7,343 nucleotides of DNA from an uncultured Treponema sp. (GCA_905236315.1 CAJOPO010000336.1:1-7343); one strand, 5' to 3'. Positions 1 to 7,341 are shown, counted from the stretch's first letter. Notes: generated by a model not told the origin, from the sequence alone. Numbers and translations: made by a program.

Positions 1-1248
1 TCCTTAGAAGAACAAAAGAATGAACTCTTCCAAGAAAGTAAGCGTAAAGAAGATATGGAAGAGCAATTAGAAGAACTTGATGAGCAGATTGCCGAACTTC
101 AAATGCAAGGTGATAAAATATTAAAGGAACTTGCCGATTTAGATAGTCAAATTACAGAATGTAATAGTCGCGTAAGTGGCAAAAAGAATACGTTACAAAA
201 AAAGCAAGAAGAATTAGAAAAGTATCAGGCTCAACTAGAAAAGTACAACATAAGTTTAGGACAAAGCGAAACAGAGATAAGAAATGTAAAGCAAAACTTC
301 CAAGAAAATTATTCTCGTGATTTAATGGAATTTGAAGAGCGCATGTATACCATAACTACACCTTCAGCTTCTCTTAAAGAAAAACTTATAGAAACAAAAA
401 AACAAATGGAGTCCTTGCAGCCTGTAAACTATATGGCAGTGGAGCAATTCCAAGAAGAAAAAGAACGCTATGAACGACAGCAGGCTAACTACAATGACAC
501 AAAAGAAACACTAGAAAAATTAGTACGAGTAAGTGAAGAAATTAGAAGTAAATCTGCCGAAATGTTTCTTAGCACTTACAATAAAATACGTAAAAACTTT
601 CATAATATGTTTAGAAGACTTTTTGGAGGCGAAGGCGGAAGAGCAGACTTACGTCTTACTGACCCAACAAATGTCTTAACTACAGGGATTGAAATATACG
701 CTCAACCGCCAGGAAAAAAGCTAGAAAATATATCTTTACTCTCTGGTGGCGAAAAGACAATGACCGCCGTAGCACTTTTATTTGCTACATACCAAGTGCG
801 TCCTAGCCCATTCTGCTTATTAGATGAAATAGATGCCGCACTTGACAATAAAAATGTTACAAGTTTTGTAAATACTCTACGTTCTTTTGCCAATGTTAGC
901 CAGTATATTGTTATTACTCATAACACAAAAACCGCTATGGGAGCCTATACTATGATAGGTGTAACAATGGAAGAAAGTGGTGTTACAAAAGTAATACAAA
1001 TGCGAAAGGATGATGATACATTAAACGGTAATTTAATCTATGATGAAGATAAGGATTTTGTTGAAGAAGATGTCGAAGAAGAAAAAGGTATTATTTTGCC
1101 CCCTCGCCCACCACGAAGGGAACATAATCCTGACGGCAGTTTAAAAACAGTTGTACCCAAGCCCACAGAAAACTCTGCTTTGATAGTTGACCAAATAGAT
1201 AATTCTGTTGAAAATATTAGTAATTTGGAGAAGGCAGATGGATGTTAA
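1..1248 (+). CDS. smc: Chromosome segregation ATPase SMC, C-terminal part (5' end outside window)
   Basis: This is the C-terminal 415 residues of an SMC protein, the ATPase that forms the core of the bacterial condensin complex with ScpA and ScpB and organises the nucleoid. The frame is open from base 1, so the gene starts upstream; Met at base 55 is internal. Fragment residues 1 to about 165 are heptad-like, Glu/Lys/Gln-rich coiled coil (the returning arm). The C-terminal ATPase half follows: signature LSGGEK with its Ser at residue 248, Walker B CLLDEIDAALD with Asp275/Glu276 and D-loop, and the H-loop ITHNTKTA with His307. All key residues of this half are intact; Walker A and the hinge lie outside. 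The head normally ends near the VIQMR motif (residue 335), but here about 80 more residues follow, very acidic and then Pro/Arg-rich (PPRPPRR), ending KADGC. The stop codon lies 11 bases into the next gene. The identification is secure. Confidence 0.96.
   Translation, partial: SLEEQKNELFQESKRKEDMEEQLEELDEQIAELQMQGDKILKELADLDSQITECNSRVSGKKNTLQKKQEELEKYQAQLEKYNISLGQSETEIRNVKQNFQENYSRDLMEFEERMYTITTPSASLKEKLIETKKQMESLQPVNYMAVEQFQEEKERYERQQANYNDTKETLEKLVRVSEEIRSKSAEMFLSTYNKIRKNFHNMFRRLFGGEGGRADLRLTDPTNVLTTGIEIYAQPPGKKLENISLLSGGEKTMTAVALLFATYQVRPSPFCLLDEIDAALDNKNVTSFVNTLRSFANVSQYIVITHNTKTAMGAYTMIGVTMEESGVTKVIQMRKDDDTLNGNLIYDEDKDFVEEDVEEEKGIILPPRPPRREHNPDGSLKTVVPKPTENSALIVDQIDNSVENISNLEKADGC
1227..1230 (+). 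promoter_or_regulatory. Ribosome binding site fixing the start of the small membrane protein gene
   Basis: GGAG lies 7 bases before the ATG at 1238, inside the end of smc. It supports ATG 1238 over the in-frame TTG at 1208, which has no comparable site and would add ten residues (including WRRQ) before the acidic N-terminus. Confidence 0.75.
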
Positions 1249-1612
1249 TGATATAAAAGACTCCTTTAACGATTTTATAGACGAACACGGAAAAGGAATG
1301 ATTGCTGTCTTATGTATTTTAATATTTTTAATAATAAGTGCGCTTATTCTTTTACTTGCACAAGCTTTTAAGAAGCCAACAAAGGCAAAAAAGGTAGTAA
1401 GCGAAGCTATAGAATTAAATATTGAAGATGAATTTATACAACCTCAGAATCTATCGCTTACAGAAGATTATTATTTTTCTAGGGTAACCGAAGAATCTTG
1501 GAGTAGAGAAGCTACAGATGAGTGGTTTTCTAAACCTGATGAAATTACAATAAAAGAACTTGGTAAAGCAAATGATGCTCTTATTGAAGAAATTGTAGGA
1601 GTTGCACCATGA
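1238..1612 (+). CDS. Uncharacterised single-pass membrane protein (124 aa)
   Basis: I do not recognise a family. The 124-residue product has an acidic N-terminal 20 residues (MDVNDIKDSFNDFIDEHGKG), one strongly hydrophobic segment at about 21-43, a basic patch KKPTKAKK at 45-52, and an acidic tail of about 70 residues containing EDYYFSRV and EEWF-like aromatic/acidic clusters. By the positive-inside rule the tail should be cytoplasmic and the N-terminus outside; this is inference. There is no signal peptidase site, so it is probably a membrane anchor rather than an exported protein. The start overlaps the end of smc by 11 bases, and the stop overlaps the next start as ATGA, pointing to coupled translation with both neighbours. 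Placement suggests a role linked to SMC or to the envelope protein downstream, but nothing in the sequence proves this. Confidence 0.85.
   Translation: MDVNDIKDSFNDFIDEHGKGMIAVLCILIFLIISALILLLAQAFKKPTKAKKVVSEAIELNIEDEFIQPQNLSLTEDYYFSRVTEESWSREATDEWFSKPDEITIKELGKANDALIEEIVGVAP
1597..1601 (+). promoter_or_regulatory. Ribosome binding site for the acidic TPR protein gene
   Basis: AGGAG lies 7 bases before the ATG at 1609, inside the last codons of the membrane protein gene. It supports this start and, with the ATGA stop/start overlap, coupled translation. Confidence 0.75.
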
Positions 1613-3231
1613 AATCACATTCTTTTTATACTATATTTATTGCATTGAATTTAACTACATTCGCTGTCACAACTGCCTCTTGCGCTACAATGGCAAGTGC
1701 TTCTGAAGCTAAGAGTTTAGAACAAACGGAAGATACTTTCCAAGTAGAAGATAAAGATTTTACAAAGGATAGTGCACAGGATATAGATATAGCTATAGAA
1801 ACTACAGAAGATGAAGATACACGCGAAAATGGCGATGTAAAAACGGTCCTTGTCTCTCATAATGAAAATGGAAAAATATACACTTATAATCCCAACTATA
1901 TACCGTCAACAAAAATAAAAGATGAAAAGGAGCAAGATTTAGAACAAGAAGAACCTTTAGAAGAAGATAACATATCTAGCATAGATGATGAAGAACAAAC
2001 TGAAACAGAAGATGATACTATAGTTAAAGAAGAAAGTATTATAGTACAAGAGGATAGCAAAAAAGAAGCAGAAGACAATTTAGAACCCATAGAGCCTAAT
2101 GAAGCTAAGATAGTTTATAATGAAGAGTCAAATGATGATGAAGAACTAGAAAAACTTTCTGATGATGATGTTTTTGTAAATAAACCTTCAGAAAATGTAG
2201 CAGAAGCTGAAACTGAGGAAGAAAGTAATACACAAGAGGAACGCCTCCAAGCTGAAGATAGTTCTAACGAAATAACTAAACAAGAAGAAGTACCTATAAG
2301 TACACCTACTCCCATTGAAGAGGTTTCTGAAGATAATGAAAATATAGAAGAAAATGAAGAAACACAAATTACCCAAGAAGATACAAATGTTCCTCAAGAA
2401 GAAAATATCGAGGGTGAGCAAGAGCAAATTACTGATAATATAGAAGCCCAAGACGAAGAACAGCCTGCACTAACGCAAGAAACAGAAGAAATAAAGCCTT
2501 CTAGAAAAATGACAGCATATAAAAATCAGTATATAGATGTTGAATATCCTGGTAAGGGCTGGATATATCTAGGGGAACAAAATGATGTTAATCTTATAAG
2601 ATACTTAGGAAGTAAAATAGGCGGGGAAAATACAAACTTTTCTATGAGAGCAAAAGATGCAGGTACTACATTGTTGCACTTTTACAAAATGGATGCTCTT
2701 ACTAGTTCTTATATAGATGATTATTTACAAATCGTTATAAATGAAGAAGTTAGCAAAACAGAAGAAAGTTCAAAAGCCCCAATATATGACGGTTCTGTTC
2801 AAAACACTACATTTGTAAAAACAGCATCTCCACAAACCACGTCTCAAATAGCACTAGCAGAAAGTACCGATAGTTCAGAAAATACATCATCTGTAGTAGA
2901 AAATATGGAAACACCAGGCTCTCAAGAAGCCGTATCAGATGAAGAAGTTAAAAAATTGTTAGAACAAGCACAAAACGCTTATTCACAAAAATCATATAAA
3001 GAATGTCTATCTATCCTTACAGATTTTTTTAATAAGGCTTCAAGTTCCTTATTAGATGAAGGTCTATTCTTACAGGCACAAGCCTTAGAAGCACCTTCTT
3101 CAGAAAGAAATATAAAAGCTGCTTTAGATATTTATGAAACAATAGTAAAACGCTACCCCAAAAGTTCTAAATGGCAGCAAGCGAATGAAAGAATCATTTA
3201 TCTTAGGCGTTTATATTTTGATATAAGATAG
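1609..3231 (+). CDS. Exported acidic protein with C-terminal TPR/YbgF-like repeats (probable lipoprotein)
   Basis: This 540-residue protein has four visible parts. First is a signal peptide (residues 1 to about 25) with a short basic start, a hydrophobic core and TASC ending at Cys25; this is a loose spirochaete-type lipobox. Cleavage by signal peptidase I after ASA (residue 31) is the alternative. Second, residues 33 to about 298 are low-complexity, roughly one third Asp+Glu, with few aromatics and no globular look. Third, residues 300-380 form a compact region with GWIYLGE, NFSMRAKDAGTTLLHFYK and a final strand LQIVINEE, which reads as a beta-sandwich. A Ser/Thr-rich linker follows. Fourth, residues 443-540 are helical TPR-like repeats (EEVKKLLEQAQNAYSQKSYK, then ALDIYETIVKRYPKSSKWQQA), resembling YbgF/BamD-type envelope proteins. 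The start is supported by AGGAG. It is last in the overlapping smc cluster. The precise function is unknown; a periplasmic or cell-wall scaffold role is inference. Confidence 0.85.
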   Translation: MKSHSFYTIFIALNLTTFAVTTASCATMASASEAKSLEQTEDTFQVEDKDFTKDSAQDIDIAIETTEDEDTRENGDVKTVLVSHNENGKIYTYNPNYIPSTKIKDEKEQDLEQEEPLEEDNISSIDDEEQTETEDDTIVKEESIIVQEDSKKEAEDNLEPIEPNEAKIVYNEESNDDEELEKLSDDDVFVNKPSENVAEAETEEESNTQEERLQAEDSSNEITKQEEVPISTPTPIEEVSEDNENIEENEETQITQEDTNVPQEENIEGEQEQITDNIEAQDEEQPALTQETEEIKPSRKMTAYKNQYIDVEYPGKGWIYLGEQNDVNLIRYLGSKIGGENTNFSMRAKDAGTTLLHFYKMDALTSSYIDDYLQIVINEEVSKTEESSKAPIYDGSVQNTTFVKTASPQTTSQIALAESTDSSENTSSVVENMETPGSQEAVSDEEVKKLLEQAQNAYSQKSYKECLSILTDFFNKASSSLLDEGLFLQAQALEAPSSERNIKAALDIYETIVKRYPKSSKWQQANERIIYLRRLYFDIR

Positions 3232-3234
3232 AGG

Positions 3235-3262
3235 TTCAAAAATAAGTTCTAAAAACGATAAT
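3235..3262 (+). promoter_or_regulatory. Candidate sigma70-type promoter before the SIMPL lipoprotein gene
   Basis: TTCAAA (3235-3240, four of six matches to TTGACA), a 16-base spacer and GATAAT (3257-3262, five of six matches to TATAAT) lie in the gap after the TPR protein gene. The predicted transcript would start near 3269, just before the ribosome binding site GGAG at 3271, giving a very short leader. In DNA this AT-rich such matches arise by chance, so confidence is low. Confidence 0.3.
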
Positions 3263-3284
3263 AAAATTATGGAGAATTCTTAAA

Positions 3285-3974
3285 ATGAAAAAGATTACAC
3301 TCATAAAAAAGATTTGCTTACCCTTATCAATATTATTGCTCTTTTCTTCTTGTACGATAAAGCAAACAAATCCTATAATACGAACGGTAACTGTAAGCGG
3401 AAGCGGTCAAGTAGACCTAAAAAATGATACAGCAATAATTGAGTTATCAGTAGAAACAAAGAACCCAGACTTACTTACAGCCATAGAAGAAAATGAAAAC
3501 CATTTAAATGATGTTTGGAAAGCACTAAATGATAAAGGTATAAATTCTGATAACATAAATGCAGAAGGATATACTATTGGCTTTGAAGAAGCACATCAAA
3601 ATGGTAGATTTTATATACAAGCACAATATGTAATTACTAGACATTTAAAAGTAGCAACAGGGTCTTTAAATCGCTGTGGAGAAATAATAGATGCAGCATT
3701 TAAATCTGGTGCAAATAGTCTTGTTTCTTTAACATATAAAGTATCAGATAGTAGTAAAGAAGATGCTGTAAAACAAGCAAGACTTTTAGCATCTAAACAG
3801 GCTGAGGAAACCGCTCAGATATTAGCTTCTTCTAATGCACTCATGGTAGGACAACTAATTAATATAGAAGAAACATCTAGTGCAGACTATCCAAGAAGGC
3901 AGCTAGATTCTGCTAGTACAAATGATGTTAATTCAATAATAATAACAGTAAATGCAACTTATGAATTAAAATAG
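3285..3974 (+). CDS. SIMPL (DUF541) domain lipoprotein
   Basis: The 229-residue product begins with a clear lipoprotein signal: basic MKKITLIKK, hydrophobic LPLSILLLF and lipobox FSSC with Cys23 as the lipidation site. It should therefore be anchored in the envelope. Residues about 33-229 match the SIMPL/DUF541 pattern: the opening strand TVTVSGSGQVDLKNDTAIIELSVE-like segment, a helix with regular Asn/Glu, an LKDKGI-like NDKGINSDNI turn, a strand YYIQAQY-like FYIQAQYVITRHL, the helix AVKQARLLASKQAEETAQIL and a closing strand ITVNATYEL. Members of this family are periplasmic or surface proteins of mostly undefined function; a few are linked to stress resistance or protein interaction. GGAG at 3271-3274, 10 bases upstream, supports the start. 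It is 53 bases after the TPR gene and 15 bases before serS, so it is likely cotranscribed with serS. Confidence 0.9.
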   Translation: MKKITLIKKICLPLSILLLFSSCTIKQTNPIIRTVTVSGSGQVDLKNDTAIIELSVETKNPDLLTAIEENENHLNDVWKALNDKGINSDNINAEGYTIGFEEAHQNGRFYIQAQYVITRHLKVATGSLNRCGEIIDAAFKSGANSLVSLTYKVSDSSKEDAVKQARLLASKQAEETAQILASSNALMVGQLINIEETSSADYPRRQLDSASTNDVNSIIITVNATYELK

Positions 3975-3989
3975 GAATAGGAGAAAAGA

Positions 3990-5315
3990 ATGTTAGATTA
4001 TAAATTTATTAAAGACAATCTTGAAGTTGTAAAACAAAATATAATAAATAGAAACATGACAGCAAATGCTGATATTGTAGTAGAACTATATGATAAAAGA
4101 ACTGCTCTTACAACAGAACTACAGAATTTACAACAGCAGCGCAATGCAAATGCACTTGCAATGAAGCAAAAGCTAGATTCAGAGACTAGACAAAAATACA
4201 TAGAAGAAGGCAAACAATTAAAAGATAAAATTGCAAGCACAGAAAGTTTATTAAATGAAACTGAACAAAAGCTAGAAGAAGCTGCAAGAGCCATTCCTAA
4301 TATGGCACATCCAAGTGTACCAATAGGAAAACTTGATAGTGAAAACCTAGAAGTTAAACGAGTGGGAACACCTCGTAAATTTGATTTTAAGCCTAAAGAC
4401 CATGTAGAACTGGCAGAGAGTTTAGACTTACTAGACTTTGAAAGAGGCACAAAGGTATCTGGTCCAAAGTTTTATTATCTAAAAAATGAAGCCGTATTTT
4501 TAGAGCAAGCTTTAATCATGTATTCACTAAACATTTTAAGAAAACATGGCTTTACAACTTTTATAACTCCAGACGTAGCAAAAGAAGAAATCCTTAAAGG
4601 CATAGGCTTTAATCCACGCGGAAATGAAAGCAATGTTTATGCAATCGAAGAAGAAGGCACATGCCTTGTTGCCACTGCAGAAATAACTTTAGGTGGCTAC
4701 CATTCAGGTGAAATCTTAGAAAAATCTGCGCTTCCCCTATTCTATTGCGGACTTTCACATTGTTTTAGAAGGGAAGCAGGGGCTGCAGGTCATTTTAGCA
4801 AGGGACTTTATCGTGTTCACCAATTTGATAAAGTAGAAATGTTCGTTTATGCTTTACCAGAACAGAGTGACGAACTTCACGAAAAACTTAGACTTATAGA
4901 AGAAGAAATCTTTACAGGTTTAGGTCTACCTTTTAGAGTTGTGGATACTTGCACTGGTGATTTAGGCGCACCCGCATATAGAAAATGGGATTTAGAGGCA
5001 TGGATGCCTGGCAGAGCAGATAAAGACCACCCTGACGGAGATTGGGGAGAAGTTACATCAACGTCAAATTGTACAGATTATCAAGCAAGAAGATTAAATG
5101 TTAAGTATCATGATGATGACGGTAAAAATAAATATGTTCACATGCTAAATGGAACAGCTATTGCAGTGGGACGCGCCATGCTTGCAATATTTGAAAATTA
5201 TCAAAATGCAGATGGTTCTATAACTATTCCTGAAGTTTTAGTTCCTTTCTGTGGCTTTGATAAAATAGGTCCTAAACAAAATATTACATCAGCTATATAT
5301 AGAACTAAAAAATGA
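3990..5315 (+). CDS. serS: Seryl-tRNA synthetase
   Basis: This cytoplasmic class II aminoacyl-tRNA synthetase charges tRNA-Ser (and tRNA-Sec where present) with serine using ATP. The 441 residues are slightly longer than the usual 420-430. The N-terminal tRNA-binding arm is a coiled-coil hairpin at about residues 28-100. The catalytic core has motif 1 around HGFTTFITP (Pro194), the serine-binding TAE loop (Thr229, Glu231), motif 2 FRREAGAAG...RVHQFDKVEMF (Arg260, Glu283), the E-[V]-TSTSNC loop (Glu354, Ser357) and motif 3 NGTAIAVGR (Asn387-Arg395), so all catalytic elements are present. Two details differ from typical enterobacterial enzymes: GHFSKG replaces the common GRDTRG in the motif 2 loop, and a short acidic/Gly insert follows WMPGR before the WGEV segment. 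AGGAG at 3979-3983, 6 bases upstream, fixes the start. Confidence 0.97.
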   Translation: MLDYKFIKDNLEVVKQNIINRNMTANADIVVELYDKRTALTTELQNLQQQRNANALAMKQKLDSETRQKYIEEGKQLKDKIASTESLLNETEQKLEEAARAIPNMAHPSVPIGKLDSENLEVKRVGTPRKFDFKPKDHVELAESLDLLDFERGTKVSGPKFYYLKNEAVFLEQALIMYSLNILRKHGFTTFITPDVAKEEILKGIGFNPRGNESNVYAIEEEGTCLVATAEITLGGYHSGEILEKSALPLFYCGLSHCFRREAGAAGHFSKGLYRVHQFDKVEMFVYALPEQSDELHEKLRLIEEEIFTGLGLPFRVVDTCTGDLGAPAYRKWDLEAWMPGRADKDHPDGDWGEVTSTSNCTDYQARRLNVKYHDDDGKNKYVHMLNGTAIAVGRAMLAIFENYQNADGSITIPEVLVPFCGFDKIGPKQNITSAIYRTKK

Positions 5316-5388
5316 TTATTAAGGTCTACTAGACTTGTTCGATAATCTTGTTTCCGTTCAAGTTTATTTTACAATGGGGAAAACGTAA

Positions 5389-6435
5389 ATGGAACGAAAT
5401 ATAAATTATACACGCTCAATCTTTTTTATATTACTATTTTTGTGCATAATAGGAGTATTAACTGTACTAAAAATATCAGTTTCATTTACACTTCCTTTAG
5501 TTGTAGCAATTTTGCTTTCCTTTGTTTTTTACCCCTTTTGCAAAAAACTAAATAGCTTTCATATTCCCTGGATAATATGTATATGTATGGTACTCTTTCT
5601 AGCCTTTGTATTATTATTTTTAATTGGCAATTTACTAGGAAGTAGCATAATGACCATAATAAGTACCTATCCAAAATATGAAAGCCGCTTTACAGCCTTA
5701 TATAAACTTTTTTGTGAAACATTAAATATTGAATTTGATGAAAACTCATCTTTAATTGCTAATCTACGGAATTCACTAAATGTTCGCACAATATTACAAA
5801 ATGTAGCTTCCCTAAGTGGCCAGTTAGTTTCCATTGCAAAAGTAACTTTAGTAATCGCTCTATTTATAATATTTTTTTTAATAGAATTAAAAACTTTACA
5901 TTCTAAAGTAGACTCTGCTTTTCCAGAAAGAAAAGTGCAAAGTAAAATTATTGTAATAGCCACAAAAATAATAAAAGAAGTAACTCATTATATTTCCATA
6001 AAATTTCTTATATCACTTATAACTGGCTTTTTAGTATTTCTCATGACCTTTGTAATAAATATGGACTTCCCAATAATCTGGGGCTTTATAGCCTTTGTAT
6101 TAAACTTTATTCCTAATTTTGGCTCCATTATCTCTTGGGCAATCACCACCCTCTTTGCCTTATTACAATTTTGGCCTCATTGGGGTTTTGTAATCTACAT
6201 AGGCATTGGAGTTCTTGCCGTAAATATGATATTAGGTAATTTTGTAGAGCCTAGATGGGAAGGCTCTGATTTAGGACTTTCTCCATTTGTAATACTTGTA
6301 AATCTTTCTTTTTGGGGCTGGATGTGGGGCTTTGTAGGCATGATACTTTCTGTGCCTATGACGGTTATTATAAAAATCATCTGCGAAAACGTTTCTCTCC
6401 TTCATCCTGTAGCAACGCTATTAGGAAATAAATAA
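5389..6435 (+). CDS. AI-2E / PerM-family (UPF0118) membrane permease
   Basis: This 348-residue, very hydrophobic protein has the layout of the AI-2 exporter-like superfamily. Membrane segments lie at about residues 10-28, 33-50 and 60-83, then a soluble helical stretch (about 90-145). Further segments follow at 148-166, 203-224, 229-260 and 266-284, with the last at 305-330. Family hallmarks are FVLNFIPNFGSIIS at 236-249 (the PN-G motif), GNFVEPRWEGSDLGLSPF at 283-300 and the closing WGFVGMILSVPMTVIIKI. Some family members export the signal AI-2; others act as sodium/proton antiporters or have unknown substrates, so the substrate here cannot be read from sequence. GGGGA at 5376-5380, 8 bases upstream, supports the ATG. 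It follows serS by 73 bases and converges on the minus-strand gene. Confidence 0.93.
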   Translation: MERNINYTRSIFFILLFLCIIGVLTVLKISVSFTLPLVVAILLSFVFYPFCKKLNSFHIPWIICICMVLFLAFVLLFLIGNLLGSSIMTIISTYPKYESRFTALYKLFCETLNIEFDENSSLIANLRNSLNVRTILQNVASLSGQLVSIAKVTLVIALFIIFFLIELKTLHSKVDSAFPERKVQSKIIVIATKIIKEVTHYISIKFLISLITGFLVFLMTFVINMDFPIIWGFIAFVLNFIPNFGSIISWAITTLFALLQFWPHWGFVIYIGIGVLAVNMILGNFVEPRWEGSDLGLSPFVILVNLSFWGWMWGFVGMILSVPMTVIIKIICENVSLLHPVATLLGNK

Positions 6436-6471
6436 GAGAATGTCTAGTACAATGTGTAGCAGAGGTTGTAA

Positions 6472-7341
6472 CTAAGAAAGAGATATGATTCTATCACAAA
6501 TAAAGCGTTTGTCCTCTTCCTTTAAATTCTTAAATGTACATACGTAGCAAACAGACTTCTTTACTGAATAAATATTTTCTACAACACACTCTGCCTTAAT
6601 AATCCTTTTAAGCAATTTATTTCCACCATTACAAATGGAGATGTTAAATAGATAATCTACATCTTTTTGTAATTCATAGCCTTCATTTTTATTTGCTAAA
6701 ACAAAGCGTTTTTCATCTATATATAAAATGCTAAAAGGCTCCAGTCCACCTTCAAGTGCAGATTGTTGCCATATATACGGCTCTGTTAAAAAACGACAAA
6801 CTCGTATAAGTTGTAACCCACTCCCTATGGGAACTCCTTTTTTACTTCTACCTTCTTTTACATACTGTTCAAGCAATACTTTAGCTTCTGCTTGGCACTC
6901 TGGAACAATTTCATTCCACTTAGGGCTTTCAAATAAAGTATAAGAAGGAATAGATAGACATTCAAGAATTATATCATTCCCGCTTCCATCTTTATATGAC
7001 AAAGACGCTTCTATATTTATATTCTTTTTAGGTGCCTCATCAGAAATTCTACATATAACTTCGGGAACTACTAAAGCAGGACCTTGAGAAGTTTCTTTCA
7101 TGGTAGTAATAAAATAAAGCCCTAATTTATTAAAATAAAACTGAACTCTTACTAAATGACCTATAAAGGGGCGAACATCCCTTACATTTTTTTTGAGTAA
7201 AATAATGCCCTTATCCAATACAGTTATCTGCTTAGAAGGAACTGCAACAGGAAAAACCGCACCCATTGGTAAGCGGTCTTCGGAAGGAAAAGTTTTTCCA
7301 TCTTTTAACTCTACTTCCTTTGCAGGAGGTTTTTCTTCCAT
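6472..7341 (-). CDS. Uncharacterised protein, possibly PilZ-like (5' end may be outside window)
   Basis: The frame runs from ATG at 7341 to TAG at 6472 and gives 289 residues. Only two bases remain before the window edge, so an upstream start cannot be excluded and no ribosome binding site can be checked; Met26 (MGAVFPVAV) is a second possible start. There is no signal peptide or membrane segment, so it is likely cytoplasmic. Residues about 36-100 (DVRPFIGHLVRVQFYF, then VVPEVICRIS) are beta-rich and resemble the N-terminal barrel of YcgR-type proteins. Residues about 196-285 end with a strand and the helix YVCTFKNLKEEDKRFICDRI, much like the close of a PilZ domain. The arginine-rich RxxxR and D/NxSxxG c-di-GMP-binding motifs are not evident, so if PilZ-related it is degenerate. 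Residues 135-190 form a helical insert (WNEIVPECQAEAKVLLEQY). The family call is tentative. Confidence 0.8.
   Translation of the reverse strand: MEEKPPAKEVELKDGKTFPSEDRLPMGAVFPVAVPSKQITVLDKGIILLKKNVRDVRPFIGHLVRVQFYFNKLGLYFITTMKETSQGPALVVPEVICRISDEAPKKNINIEASLSYKDGSGNDIILECLSIPSYTLFESPKWNEIVPECQAEAKVLLEQYVKEGRSKKGVPIGSGLQLIRVCRFLTEPYIWQQSALEGGLEPFSILYIDEKRFVLANKNEGYELQKDVDYLFNISICNGGNKLLKRIIKAECVVENIYSVKKSVCYVCTFKNLKEEDKRFICDRIISLS

Noticed and set aside
1896..2451. Several minus-strand open frames opposite the acidic region
   Set aside because: They are Ser- and Phe-rich shadows produced by reading GAA/GAT-rich codons in reverse; no ribosome binding sites or recognisable domains.
3998..4450. 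Minus-strand open frame of 150 codons inside serS
   Set aside because: It is a mirror of the well-supported serS coding frame. Its Ser/Phe/Cys-rich composition is what antisense of a Lys/Glu/Thr-rich coiled coil gives.
5322..5370. Possible terminator after serS: small hairpin AGGTCT/AGACTT, or ACTTG/CAAGT arms followed by TTTATTTT
   Set aside because: The first stem has a three-base loop, a G-U pair and no T run. The second has only five or six pairs around a 21-base loop. Neither is a convincing terminator.
5370..5375. TACAAT as a -10 box for the permease gene
   Set aside because: Transcription from it would start downstream of or within the ribosome binding site at 5376-5380, and the matching -35 (TTGTTT) is poor.
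5374..5388. Tiny leader ORF (ATG GGG AAA ACG TAA) just before the permease start
   Set aside because: Four codons with no ribosome binding site of its own; it is simply the spacer containing the permease gene's own site.
6436..6471. Bidirectional terminator between the convergent permease and minus-strand genes
   Set aside because: Only a five-pair TACAA/TTGTA inverted repeat with a 13-base loop is present, with no T run on either strand.
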